A stretch of DNA of 64,000 bases from RPQJ01 sp044226195 (lineage in GTDB: Bacteria > Pseudomonadota > Gammaproteobacteria > Steroidobacterales > Steroidobacteraceae), in contig JBGAHO010000002.1 of the NCBI GenBank assembly GCA_044226195.1, positions 124,001 to 188,000 on the forward strand, in the 5' to 3' direction. The position numbers and the translations under genes are program-made. Positions 42,797 to 51,438 of this stretch are shown piece after piece (the first letter of the stretch is position 1; each line of letters opens with the position of its first letter). Below the pieces are notes generated by a model. The model did not search any database and had not been told where the DNA came from. It saw nothing but the letters and a program-made list of their open reading frames with translations.

Positions 42797-44086
42797 CTAC
42801 ATCTTGCGATAGCTGTCGGGTTCACCGTCCCCGTCGCGATCGGTGCCGACCATGTCGGCGCTGCCGTCGCCGTTCTCGTCGAGGTAGAACACGTCGAGCT
42901 TGCCGTCCTCGTCCTTGTCGATGGCCTTGTAGTCCGCCTTGCCGTCCCCGTTGCGGTCGCCGAGCACGGTGTCGACCTTGCCGTCACCGTCGGTGTCCTG
43001 CAGCAGCAGGTCGGCCGTCCCGTCGCAGTCCTCGTCGACCGCATACGCATCGGCCTGGCCGTCGTCGTTGGTGTCGACCGGCTTGCGCTGCTGGGCGCAC
43101 GGACCGTTGCCGCCCTGCTTGCCCGGCGGGCCCTTCTTGCCCGGCGCCGGCGCGGCGTCGGGGGGCAGTCCGGGACCCGGCCCCTGGCCGCCCTTGCCCA
43201 TCGGCCCCGACTTGCCCTGCTGCGGTGCGCGACTCTCGATGCGACTGCCGTCCGCCGCCAGCAGCGTGCGCACGTCGTCCACCGAGACTGCGAAGTTGAG
43301 GCCCTCGGCATCGGAGCGCACGAAGCTGTTGATGCCGACGATCGCGCCGCTGTCGTCGAGCAGCGGGCCGCCCGAGTTGCCGGGATTGATCGGCGTCTGC
43401 GTCTGGATGACCGTCGCGCGGTGCTTGATGCCCTCGCCGGCATCCCACTCGTAGTTGTGGCGGATCTGGCTGACGATGCCGCCCGTGTACGACCAGGCCT
43501 CGCCGGTCGGGTGCCCGATCGCGTGCACGTCCGAGCCCACCTCCAGCGAGGACAGCGAGCCGAGCTTGATCTCCGGCACGTAGGCCGGGATCTCGCTGAT
43601 GCGGATCAGCGCGAGGTCGGCGACCTCGTCCACGCGCACGACTTCGGCGCGGTAGGCCTGCTGGTCCTGCGCGTCCGCCTCGCCCTGCGGCTTGAAGATC
43701 ACCGACACGACCGTGTTGCCGGCGACCACGTGGTTGTTGGTCACCGCGAGTCGATGCGCCTTGTCGATGACGGCACCGGAACCGAGACCGTCCGACACGG
43801 CGACGAGCACCACGCCCGGCGACCACTGGCGGAACAGCGCGGCTTCGCGCGCGCCCCGCGGCTTTTCCTCGCCGCGCGGCAGCAGCGCCTTGAGGCTCGG
43901 CGCCCCATCGAGCGCGTGCACGCTGGTGCGGAAATCCTGCGCGCCGGCCGGCACGGCGCCCGGCACGACCTTCGCGCCGCTCAGCGAACCGTGGACCGAG
44001 GTGTCGGGCGCCGCGACCGCGGAGGCGGCCACGAGGGCCGCCGCGCCGAGGCCGGTGAGTGCGCGGAGAACGTTGACTGGATGCAT
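42797..44086 (-). CDS. Exported trypsin-like serine protease with calcium-type repeats
   Basis: A 429-residue protein. After a signal peptide (LRALTGLGAAALVAASAVA) there is an S1C, DegP-like protease domain with the full triad: His119 (TNNHVVAG), Asp157 (VADLALIRI) and Ser238 (NPGNSGGPLL). No PDZ domain follows. Instead a Gly/Pro-rich linker leads to tandem DxDxDGxxD repeats (DTNDDGQADAY, DTDGDGKVD, DRNGDGKAD, DKDEDGKLD, DENGDGSAD, DRDGDGEPD), resembling thrombospondin type 3 or EF-hand-like calcium sites. ATG 44086 begins the signal peptide. It stands 31 bases after the caspase gene. Confidence 0.92.
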   Translation of the reverse strand: MHPVNVLRALTGLGAAALVAASAVAAPDTSVHGSLSGAKVVPGAVPAGAQDFRTSVHALDGAPSLKALLPRGEEKPRGAREAALFRQWSPGVVLVAVSDGLGSGAVIDKAHRLAVTNNHVVAGNTVVSVIFKPQGEADAQDQQAYRAEVVRVDEVADLALIRISEIPAYVPEIKLGSLSSLEVGSDVHAIGHPTGEAWSYTGGIVSQIRHNYEWDAGEGIKHRATVIQTQTPINPGNSGGPLLDDSGAIVGINSFVRSDAEGLNFAVSVDDVRTLLAADGSRIESRAPQQGKSGPMGKGGQGPGPGLPPDAAPAPGKKGPPGKQGGNGPCAQQRKPVDTNDDGQADAYAVDEDCDGTADLLLQDTDGDGKVDTVLGDRNGDGKADYKAIDKDEDGKLDVFYLDENGDGSADMVGTDRDGDGEPDSYRKM

Positions 44087-44117
44087 GCGTAACCTGCCTT
44101 GCGGATGCGAAGTGTGT

Positions 44118-46310
44118 TCAGCGTGGCGCCACGGTCCACGAATACGTGGTGATGTCGGCCGAGCCCGTGAGTCCCGAGGCACGGCGCGGCGCGCCGCGGG
44201 TCGCGCCCGTCGGCGACGAGCCGAATGCGGCCTCCTCGAACATGTCGAGCAGCCCACCCGACGAGCCGCCGCGCTTGGCGGTCTGGGCGATGCCCGGCTG
44301 CGCAAGCCCGACGAAACTCGTCTGCGGCGACTGCGGCGTCACCGGAATGGCGATCACCAGCATGCGCTCGAAGCCCGAGGGATTCGCGTTGGCGGTGATC
44401 TCGAACTCGATGCGCGCGCGCGACTCGATGCGCGGCAGGTCGCCCTGGTCGGCATCCGGATACATCGCCGTGATGCCGTAGTAGGCATCGACGTACAGGA
44501 TGGTGAGATCGACCGGCTGCGCGAGCGGGTTCGTCACGCTCACCTTGATCTTGTCGCCGTCGTGGATCGTCGGCCGCGACGTCGCATCGAGCACCTGCGG
44601 CAGCGTGCTGCACTTCGGGTCCTTGACGTCGCACTTCGGCAGCCAGGTCAGGGCCACGTCGACGCGCTGGCCTGTCGTGCCACCGATGCCGGCCGCCAGC
44701 CGCGAGAGGTTCGCGACACGCCCGATCTTCTCGAGGTTGGTACCGAGTTCGAGCGCGAGCGGCGACAGCCCGCCGCCACTCGCCGGCCCGCCGGCCTCCT
44801 TCAGGTCGATCGCCGGACCGTGGCGGTTGGGATCGGCCATGACACTGGCTGCGCCGTCGAGGAAGCGCAATTGCAGGCCGGCCTGGCACAGACGGACGTC
44901 GGCCGGCTCGGTCGGCGCCACCCAGCGCACGCGCTGGGCGATGCCCTTCGCGCCTTGCAGTTCCTTGATCGCTGCCGACACTGCCGCAGACGGCGCATCA
45001 CATCCCGTCGACTTCGCGGGCGTCGCCACGCGCAACGAGAAGTCCACCTTCAGGTCGACCGGGCGTGCAAACGCCGGCAGGCGGAGCTTGGTGAGGTCGG
45101 GCGCGGGCTTGCCCGCGTATTCGACCGGCACGACTTCCGCAACGTTGCTCGCGGCGTTGGCCACCTTCACGTAGCCGACCGCCTCGGCGTCCTTCGACGT
45201 GGGCAGCGGCACGACCGCGAGGATCGAATCGTTGGTGACCTGGTGGATCAGTCCCGCGCGCAGCCGGTACGTGCCGTTGTCGCCCTCGAGCCGCCACTGC
45301 GTGACCGCCTGGCCGGGCGTGGCGCCGAACACGAGGTTGTCGAGGCCGGTGCCTTCGTAGGTCGGCGTCGGCTGCTGGCGTCCCATGCCCTGGTACGACT
45401 GCAGCACCTGCTCGATCGTCTGCCGGTACGTGGCGTCCGGATGGGTCGAGAGCACCTGGTAGAGCGTGTAGGAGAACAGGCCGCGCGGCACGGCGTCGGG
45501 CGCGTACATCGGCAGCGACGCCTCGGGCGTGGTCTCCTGGCTCTGCGCGGCATAGAACGCGACGAAGCCGCCGCGCTGCGGGGAATTGGCACCGCGGTCG
45601 AGCTCCGGCGTCACCTGGCGCACCGGGGCCGCACCGCCGCGCGTGCGCTCGCCGACGGCCTGGGCTCGCGCCGCCGCATCGGCGAGGATCTTCGGATCGA
45701 TGCCGAGCGCCTCCGGCTTCACCTGGCGATCCTTTTCGCCCGGCAGCGGCATCGCGCGCGTGATGGTGCCGGAGTGGCAGTTGTCGAAGACCGCCCAGAC
45801 GAACACGCCGCGGTCGCGGATCTTGCCGATGGCCGCGCCGAGCTCGTTGTCCGTGAGCGCATTCGGCAATGCCGCGATCTCGCCATCCCACTTGCCGACG
45901 TCGCGCGGCAGGAAGATCTCGTCGAGCCCGTCGGGCTCGTTGCGCAGGTCGTCGGCCTTGGCCGGCTCCTGCGAGCCGTGCCCCGCGAACATGAGGAATG
46001 CGACGTCACCCGGCTGGCCCCGCGCGGCGATGGAGTCGAGTTCCGCCAGGATCGCGCGCTTGGTCGGATCCGCCGCGCCCGGCACGCCGTCGGCCAGCAC
46101 CTTGAGGTCGGCCGGCTGCACGCCGCGGCCGCGCAGGAACTCGGCGAACAACTGCACGTCGTTGTGCGGGCCGTCCAGCCACATCGAGGAGTCGAGGTTC
46201 GGGTACTGGGACACCCCGACCAGCAGCGCATAAGTGCGGCCGGCCGCGTGGCCGATCGCAGGTGCGGCGCACAGCAGGCACAGCACGACAATACGAATCA
46301 TTCGCAACAC
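44118..46310 (-). CDS. Exported caspase-like (C14) protease
   Basis: A 730-residue protein. The signal peptide (MIRIVVLCLLCAAPAIGHA) is followed directly by the caspase domain: RTYALLVGVSQYPNLDSS, catalytic His111 in LMFAGHGSQ and Cys178 in VFDNCHSGT, then FVAFYAAQSQETTPE and GLFSYTLYQVL. Residues ~340-700 form a beta-rich C-terminal region of unknown family (GDKIKVSVTNPLAQPVDLTILYVDAYYGITAMYP), similar in style to DUF4384-like caspase tails. The GTG at 46310 has GAGGGA six bases upstream; the ATG three codons later does not. Second gene of the operon. Confidence 0.92.
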   Translation of the reverse strand: MLRMIRIVVLCLLCAAPAIGHAAGRTYALLVGVSQYPNLDSSMWLDGPHNDVQLFAEFLRGRGVQPADLKVLADGVPGAADPTKRAILAELDSIAARGQPGDVAFLMFAGHGSQEPAKADDLRNEPDGLDEIFLPRDVGKWDGEIAALPNALTDNELGAAIGKIRDRGVFVWAVFDNCHSGTITRAMPLPGEKDRQVKPEALGIDPKILADAAARAQAVGERTRGGAAPVRQVTPELDRGANSPQRGGFVAFYAAQSQETTPEASLPMYAPDAVPRGLFSYTLYQVLSTHPDATYRQTIEQVLQSYQGMGRQQPTPTYEGTGLDNLVFGATPGQAVTQWRLEGDNGTYRLRAGLIHQVTNDSILAVVPLPTSKDAEAVGYVKVANAASNVAEVVPVEYAGKPAPDLTKLRLPAFARPVDLKVDFSLRVATPAKSTGCDAPSAAVSAAIKELQGAKGIAQRVRWVAPTEPADVRLCQAGLQLRFLDGAASVMADPNRHGPAIDLKEAGGPASGGGLSPLALELGTNLEKIGRVANLSRLAAGIGGTTGQRVDVALTWLPKCDVKDPKCSTLPQVLDATSRPTIHDGDKIKVSVTNPLAQPVDLTILYVDAYYGITAMYPDADQGDLPRIESRARIEFEITANANPSGFERMLVIAIPVTPQSPQTSFVGLAQPGIAQTAKRGGSSGGLLDMFEEAAFGSSPTGATRGAPRRASGLTGSADITTYSWTVAPR

Positions 46311-46389
46311 GTCAGGTCCCTCGCGATGGCAGGTTCGCCGGCGGCTCCGGCACGTGCTTGGACGCCGCATCGTTCGTTGCGTCAGGCAC

Positions 46390-47109
46390 TCACGCCCCGG
46401 CGAGGCAATGCTCGATGAACGGTCGCAGTTTCTTGCGGCACTGCGAGAGGTATTCGCGCGTGGCCGCCGCCGTGCGACCAAGCGTGCGCGCGACGTCCGC
46501 GATGTCCATCTGGTCCGTCGCCAGCCACGAGAGGCACTGCGCGCGCTGCGGGTGCTGGCGCGCGAATTCGCGGAAGCCACGCTGGACACAGTCTGCGACC
46601 GACTCCGACTCGATGCGCTGCAGCGGATCGGCGTCCTCCTGCACGGGCGCATCCGCGCCTTCGAGGTCGTCGACGTCGAGCATCGGTTGCGACGCCGGGC
46701 TGCGACCCGCATCGCGCGCGACGTTGCGCGCGATGGTCCAGATCCACGCGGCCAGCTGCGCCCCCTCACCCCGGAATTCGCCGACCGAGCGCACGATGCG
46801 CACGAACGTCTCCTGCGTGAAATCCTCGGCCTGGGCCGGGGTCGCGCGGTGGTTCTGGAAGAACCGGCGCAACCGGCCGGCAAACGCGGCATACAGGCGC
46901 TCCACCGCCTTGCGCCGCGATGGTGCATCGCCGCGCAATGCCGACAGCAGCGCGTCGTCGAAAACCAGATCGACTTCTCGCTCGGGGACCCCTGATTCTG
47001 CCAAGCTCGGACCCTGCGTGGCGGGCTCGGGCCCGCGTGTTGTGGGAACAAGAATGCCAAGCCGCCGCGCTGCCGTCGAGATCGATCCCTTGCCGCACGG
47101 CGCGCGCAT
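46390..47109 (-). CDS. ECF-type RNA polymerase sigma factor (protease operon)
   Basis: A protein of up to 239 residues. Region 2 is AVERLYAAFAGRLRRFFQNH, AEDFTQETFVRIVRSVGEF and AWIWTIARNVARD. Region 4 is ADVARTLGRTAAATREYLSQCRKKLRPF, the HTH that reads the -35 element. The start is uncertain: ATG 47109 lacks a clear ribosome-binding site and the first ~45 residues look non-homologous; TTG 47004 is an alternative. First gene of the five-gene minus-strand operon and 79 bases from the caspase, so it probably directs transcription of the protease genes and perhaps the divergent PPC gene. Confidence 0.88.
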   Translation of the reverse strand: MRAPCGKGSISTAARRLGILVPTTRGPEPATQGPSLAESGVPEREVDLVFDDALLSALRGDAPSRRKAVERLYAAFAGRLRRFFQNHRATPAQAEDFTQETFVRIVRSVGEFRGEGAQLAAWIWTIARNVARDAGRSPASQPMLDVDDLEGADAPVQEDADPLQRIESESVADCVQRGFREFARQHPQRAQCLSWLATDQMDIADVARTLGRTAAATREYLSQCRKKLRPFIEHCLAGA

Positions 47110-47221
47110 TGGCTACGCTGCGCCCGCCTGACGTTTGGGGAGCGTCGACGTCCATCGTGACGCAGCCGGCCAGGAGCCGGCCCGGAAACAGACCACCAAC
47201 ACACATCTTAGGAGCTTGCTT

Positions 47222-47932
47222 ATGTCGAACCTTCTCTCGTCCCGCCGCGTCGGCGTGGCGATCGCCCTCGCCCTGACGGCCGCCGCCGGCATCGCCATGG
47301 CCGCCGACGCGGGCAAGGGCCCGAACTCGGGCGCGAAGGCCAAGTCGTCCGAGACCGCCGCCGCCGTCCAGACGCTGGCGACGGCCGATGCGCTCGCGCT
47401 CTACGGCATCCAGCAGAGCGACCCGGTCGCGCTGATCCAGGCCGCGAAGATGAAGAAGGCCGCGCCGGCGAAGGCGCTCGAGGCCGCCAAGAAGTCCGAG
47501 GGCAAGGGCACCAAGGGCGCCGACAAGAAAACGGGCTACGACCTGAGCGCCGATGCGCTGCTCGCGCGCGCCGAGGGCATGTCCTCCGGCAACGCGACGC
47601 TGCAGGCGCTGATCGCCGACGCGAAGTCGACGAAGTCGCGCGGCGCCACGCGCGGCCCGACGGTGCACTCCGACACCGTGCTCGCCGGCAACACGGACTC
47701 CTACACGATCGCCTTCCGCGGTGGCGAGGAAGCCGCCGTGCTGGTGAGCGGCGACGGCGACACCGACCTCGACCTGTACGTGACGGACGAGAACGGCAAC
47801 ACGATCTGCACCGACACCGACGCGAGCGACACGATGCTGTGCCGCTGGACGCCGGCGTGGACCGGCCCGTTCGGCATCCACGTCCGCAATCTCGGCGGCG
47901 TGTACAACAACTACAAGCTCGCGGTGAACTGA
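47222..47932 (+). CDS. Secreted PPC-domain protein (paralogue of the 57970 gene)
   Basis: A 236-residue protein: signal peptide (VGVAIALALTAAAGIAMA), a Lys/Ala-rich segment with LYGIQQSDPVALIQAAK, a helix (LLARAEGMSSGNATLQALIADAK), and a C-terminal PPC-type beta sandwich (DTDLDLYVTDENGN, LCRWTPAWTGPFGIHVRN). PPC domains are found next to secreted peptidases and help targeting or are trimmed off. TAGGAG is spaced well before ATG 47222. It is transcribed divergently from the sigma-caspase operon and ends at a strong terminator. Its close relative sits with a lipase 10 kb away. Confidence 0.85.
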   Translation: MSNLLSSRRVGVAIALALTAAAGIAMAADAGKGPNSGAKAKSSETAAAVQTLATADALALYGIQQSDPVALIQAAKMKKAAPAKALEAAKKSEGKGTKGADKKTGYDLSADALLARAEGMSSGNATLQALIADAKSTKSRGATRGPTVHSDTVLAGNTDSYTIAFRGGEEAAVLVSGDGDTDLDLYVTDENGNTICTDTDASDTMLCRWTPAWTGPFGIHVRNLGGVYNNYKLAVN

Positions 47933-47962
47933 ACCGCCTCGCGCCTGGTCGCGGGACACGAA

Positions 47963-47989
47963 GGGGCGCGGGCGACCGCGCCCCTTTTT
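47963..47989 (+). terminator. Rho-independent terminator after the PPC gene
   Basis: GGGGCGCGG (47963-47971), loop GCGA, perfect complement CCGCGCCCC (47976-47984), then TTTTT. It lies 30 bases after the PPC stop and separates that gene from the convergent TonB receptor. Confidence 0.9.
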
Positions 47990-47999
47990 CATGGGGCGG

Positions 48000-50339
48000 T
48001 CATTCGAACTTCCACAGCACGCCGAACGACGGCACCAGCGGCAGCCAGCGGCGGAACTGGCGGCTGACCTCGACGTGCGAGTCGTCGTCGCCCTCGTCTT
48101 CGAATTCGTAGTCGACGCAGCAGGGATTGCGGCGGTCGAGCAGGTTGGTGACCTCGAGGAACACGTCGAGCGTGCTGCGGCCGAAGCGGAACTCGCGGCT
48201 CGCGCGCACGTCGAGCGAGGCGAAATCATCGTAGCGGATCGTGTTGCGCGGGCCGAGCACCACCGTGGAACCGGTCATGCCCTCCACGACCGACACCGGC
48301 GTCAGCGGCCAGCCGGTGTGGTAGCTGCCGGCGAGCGTCACCGTCCAGCCGTCGTCCGCCCACGTGACGCCGCCCTGCACCGTGTTCGTCTGGTCCCAGC
48401 TCCTCAGCACGTCGCGGTCGCCCACGTGGTCCTGCGCGCGTGACCACGCGTAGCTGAACCAGCCGCTCCACGGCCCGTCGCCGCGCCGGCTGAGCAGCGC
48501 TTCGACGCCTTCGACGTGGCTCGAGCGCGGCTGGATCGCGACGCGGTCCCAGCGCAGCTCGGGCGCCAGCGACAGCGGATCGAACAGGCTCTCATAGCGC
48601 GTGCCGAGGCCACCGTACTCCTTGCGATAGGCCTCGACGCGCAGCCCGAAACCGTGCGCGAAATCGTGCTCGGCCCCGAGCACCGCGTGATCCGCGTGCT
48701 GGGCCGCGTGAAACGTCGACACGCCGTCCTCGACCTGCAGTTCCTCGATGCCCTGGGACTGCAGGTAGCGGCCCCAGCTGGCGCGCAGCCGCGTGGCGGG
48801 ACTCAGCCGGTAGAGCAGGTTCACGCGCGGCCCGAGCTCGTGACCCGCATCGGGCACGTAAGTGGCATCTTCCCAGCGCAGGCCGAGTTCCGCCGTGAGG
48901 TCGTCGGTCACGCGGACCCGCGTCGTGGCATACGCCGCGTAGTAGTCGCCGGTCGGTCGTGGCGCGAGGTCGCGCTGCACCGAGCTCGGCGCGCTGTCCG
49001 GAAACGGGTAGCCCGAGAAGAAATTCACGTGGCCGGTGTAGTCGTACGTGGCGCGCAGCGAGCGCATCTCGACGCCGAAGCGATGCAGCCAGCGTTCGCC
49101 CGACCAGCTGCCGTCGAGCTTGATGCCGAGCACGTCGTTGTCGCGCCGGTCGTCGAAGGCGCCCGAACGATTTCCGGGATCGTCCACGACGCCCTCGCGC
49201 TCGGACTCGACGTCGGTGAACGACAGCTGCGCGCGACCGCTCAGCTGCGGCGAGAAGCGGTGCTCGAGCGTCGCCCACGCATACGAATTGCGGTAGTTCG
49301 CGGACGCCGACTCGGTGCCGGCACGGTTGGTGATGTCGATGCGGTCGCGGGCCGCGAGGACGTGCAGGCTCGCGCGCGTGTCCTCGTTGAAGTCGTAGTC
49401 GAGGCGGCCGTAACCGTCGAGATAGTGCGGCTCGCCGAGGTCGAAGTTGATCAGGTCGGCGGTGAGGTCGAGGTTGCTCGCGCGCAGGGCCGCGAGCCAC
49501 TGGCCCCGGCCGTCGTCGAAACGCTGGGCCGCCAGGCCGTTGAAGTGGAAATTGCTGATCCCGAGCTCGTAGTGCCGATCGGCCTCGGGATGCACCGAGC
49601 GGATGTCGACGACCGAACCCATGCGGTCGCCGTACTCGGCGGTGAACCCGCCGGTGTAGACGTCCATGCTGTCGACCACGCGCTCGTCGAGCACGCTGGT
49701 CGGGCTCTGGATCAGCCGCAGGTGGAACGGCTGGATGAGCGGCAGGCCGTCGAAGATGACCTCCGTCTCGTTCTCCTCGCCGCCGCGCATGTGCGCGAGT
49801 CCCGACAGGCCGTTGCTGGCCGCGCCGGGCAAGCGGTGCACGGCCTTGAGCGCGTCGTCGGCGAAGCGCGGCATCGCCGCGACCTCGGTCTGCGTCAGGA
49901 ACTGGTGCGCGTCCGGCGCGTCGGTCGCGAGGGAATAGCGGCTGGCCGTCACCACGATGGCCTCGAGGCTCGGCGGCGCCACCGGCTTCACGGCGGTCGG
50001 CGGGACCGCCACGGGCTTGCGCACGATGGCGAAGATGCCGTCCCCGACGACCTGCGCCTGCAGGCCGTGTTCCGCGAGCACCTGGTCGAGGATGGCGACG
50101 TCGGGCCCCGGCTGGGGTTCCTTGCCGACGCGCAGCTGCGGCGGCACCAGCTCCACGTTGTAGATGAGTTGCAGGCCGCGCCCGGACAGCTCGCGCAGCA
50201 CGTCGTCGAGCGCACGGCCAGCGTACGGCGCCGCCGCCTCGGCGGGCGCCAGGCACGACAGGACCAGCAACGACGTCGCGGCCAGCGCGAGTCGAGAGGT
50301 CAACCGGCGATGTGTGTGTCTCGTGGAACCTTGGCGCAT
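48000..50339 (-). CDS. TonB-dependent receptor with N-terminal STN domain
   Basis: A 779-residue outer-membrane protein. The signal peptide (SRLALAATSLLVLSCLAPAEA) is followed by a secretin/TonB N-terminal (STN) domain, residues ~45-110 (GRALDDVLRELSGRGLQLIYN, VAILDQVLAEHGLQAQVVGDGIFAIV). The plug contains VTASRYSL, MRGGEENETEVIFDGLPLIQP and DSMDVYTGGFTAEYGDRMG. A beta barrel ends in WKFE with a terminal aromatic. STN domains signal to a FecR-type anti-sigma. ATG 50339 replaces a GTG seven codons upstream because it opens the signal peptide. The ligand is unknown; it is encoded downstream of FecR and its sigma factor. Confidence 0.92.
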   Translation of the reverse strand: MRQGSTRHTHRRLTSRLALAATSLLVLSCLAPAEAAAPYAGRALDDVLRELSGRGLQLIYNVELVPPQLRVGKEPQPGPDVAILDQVLAEHGLQAQVVGDGIFAIVRKPVAVPPTAVKPVAPPSLEAIVVTASRYSLATDAPDAHQFLTQTEVAAMPRFADDALKAVHRLPGAASNGLSGLAHMRGGEENETEVIFDGLPLIQPFHLRLIQSPTSVLDERVVDSMDVYTGGFTAEYGDRMGSVVDIRSVHPEADRHYELGISNFHFNGLAAQRFDDGRGQWLAALRASNLDLTADLINFDLGEPHYLDGYGRLDYDFNEDTRASLHVLAARDRIDITNRAGTESASANYRNSYAWATLEHRFSPQLSGRAQLSFTDVESEREGVVDDPGNRSGAFDDRRDNDVLGIKLDGSWSGERWLHRFGVEMRSLRATYDYTGHVNFFSGYPFPDSAPSSVQRDLAPRPTGDYYAAYATTRVRVTDDLTAELGLRWEDATYVPDAGHELGPRVNLLYRLSPATRLRASWGRYLQSQGIEELQVEDGVSTFHAAQHADHAVLGAEHDFAHGFGLRVEAYRKEYGGLGTRYESLFDPLSLAPELRWDRVAIQPRSSHVEGVEALLSRRGDGPWSGWFSYAWSRAQDHVGDRDVLRSWDQTNTVQGGVTWADDGWTVTLAGSYHTGWPLTPVSVVEGMTGSTVVLGPRNTIRYDDFASLDVRASREFRFGRSTLDVFLEVTNLLDRRNPCCVDYEFEDEGDDDSHVEVSRQFRRWLPLVPSFGVLWKFE

Positions 50340-50421
50340 GGCGGACGCAGGCCCGCCCACGCGTGCCAGCCCCGCGATGTTAACGGGGCTGGCGTCCGGT
50401 TCCTATCGCGACGTAAGGGTT

Positions 50422-51426
50422 TCAGCCACCGGCCTCGACGCGGATGTGTCCCGCATCCACGCGCGGCTGCAGGGACGTGGTCGACAGCACGGCCGTCACG
50501 GCGGCGTCGGGCGTGAGCCCTTCGACCGAGCCCTTGAGGACGATGCCGTGGGCGCGCGCGGCGACCTCGGGAGAGGCATAGACGATCTGCCGCCCGGTCT
50601 CGCGCGCGGCCCAGCCGAGGAACTCGTCCACCGAGCGACCTTCGATCGCGAACGGCGGCGTGACGCTGCCGATCCACGACCAGGACGCATCGTTGGCCGC
50701 CAGGTCGGCGTGCGTGACTTCGCCGCCGCGCAAAGTCACCTGCTGACCGGCCCGCCCGATCACGTCACCGCCGTGGCCGCCGATCGCGACCAATCCTTCG
50801 CGCACGCCGACGCGCAGCGTGCCGTCCTCGACGCGGGCCTCGTATTGCGTGCCGAGGTGGCGCACGGTACCGGCCGGGGTCTCGAGTTCCAGCGCCCGAC
50901 GATCGTCGGCGCCGGTAACGCCCGAATCCACGTACAGCCCACCTCGGCGCAGGCGCGCGTGGTGCTCGTCGTTGAGCGCAACTCGCGTCGCGTGGTCGAG
51001 CCGCAGTTGCACGCCACTCGAGAGCTGCACGGCGGCGCGGCCGGATTCGCCGGTGCGCAGCTCGTCGCCCGCCTGCAGGCGGGTGTTCGCGGCCAGCGGG
51101 GCCCAGGCGTCCTGCCGGTCACTGCGATATTCCACAACGCCCTCGACGCGGGCGACCGACGCCGCGGGCCCGCTCGCCGGCAGGTAGAGCGGTCGAGCCA
51201 GCCACAGTCCGAGCGCCGCCGCGGCCACGCCGGCCGCCGCGGCCCAACCCGTGTAACGGCGACGGCGATCGCGTGCCGCCGTCACGGCGCGCCACTCGGC
51301 TTCCACCGCCGCGCGCACTTCCGCCTCCAGGGCGGGAGACGGCCGCGGTCGCGGGCCGGTGGCACGCAGCAGTGCCCCGAGGTCCTGATCGTCGCGGCTT
51401 TCGGCCGCCGTCTCGCGTTCGTTCAC
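50422..51426 (-). CDS. FecR family sigma-factor regulator with STN-like C-terminus
   Basis: A 334-residue protein. The cytoplasmic N-terminus (1-57) is followed by one membrane helix (YTGWAAAAGVAAAALGLWLA) and a FecR beta domain (ASVARVEGVVEYRSDR, RLQAGDELRTGESGRAAVQLSSG, TPAGTVRHLGTQYEARV). Residues ~262-334 (FAIEGRSVDEFLGWAARETGRQIVYAS, DAAVTAVLSTTSLQPRVDAGHIRVEAG) resemble an STN domain, so both FecR and the receptor carry one. The start is GTG 51426 after GGGGGAA. It passes the receptor signal to the neighbouring sigma factor, whose stop is 12 bases upstream. Confidence 0.9.
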   Translation of the reverse strand: MNERETAAESRDDQDLGALLRATGPRPRPSPALEAEVRAAVEAEWRAVTAARDRRRRYTGWAAAAGVAAAALGLWLARPLYLPASGPAASVARVEGVVEYRSDRQDAWAPLAANTRLQAGDELRTGESGRAAVQLSSGVQLRLDHATRVALNDEHHARLRRGGLYVDSGVTGADDRRALELETPAGTVRHLGTQYEARVEDGTLRVGVREGLVAIGGHGGDVIGRAGQQVTLRGGEVTHADLAANDASWSWIGSVTPPFAIEGRSVDEFLGWAARETGRQIVYASPEVAARAHGIVLKGSVEGLTPDAAVTAVLSTTSLQPRVDAGHIRVEAGG

Positions 51427-51438
51427 GTCATTTCCCCC

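Noticed and set aside
47184..47210. ECF-type promoter GGAAAC-N16-TCTTA upstream of the PPC gene
   Set aside because: The -10 element overlaps the ribosome-binding site, so a transcript would begin too close to the start codon.
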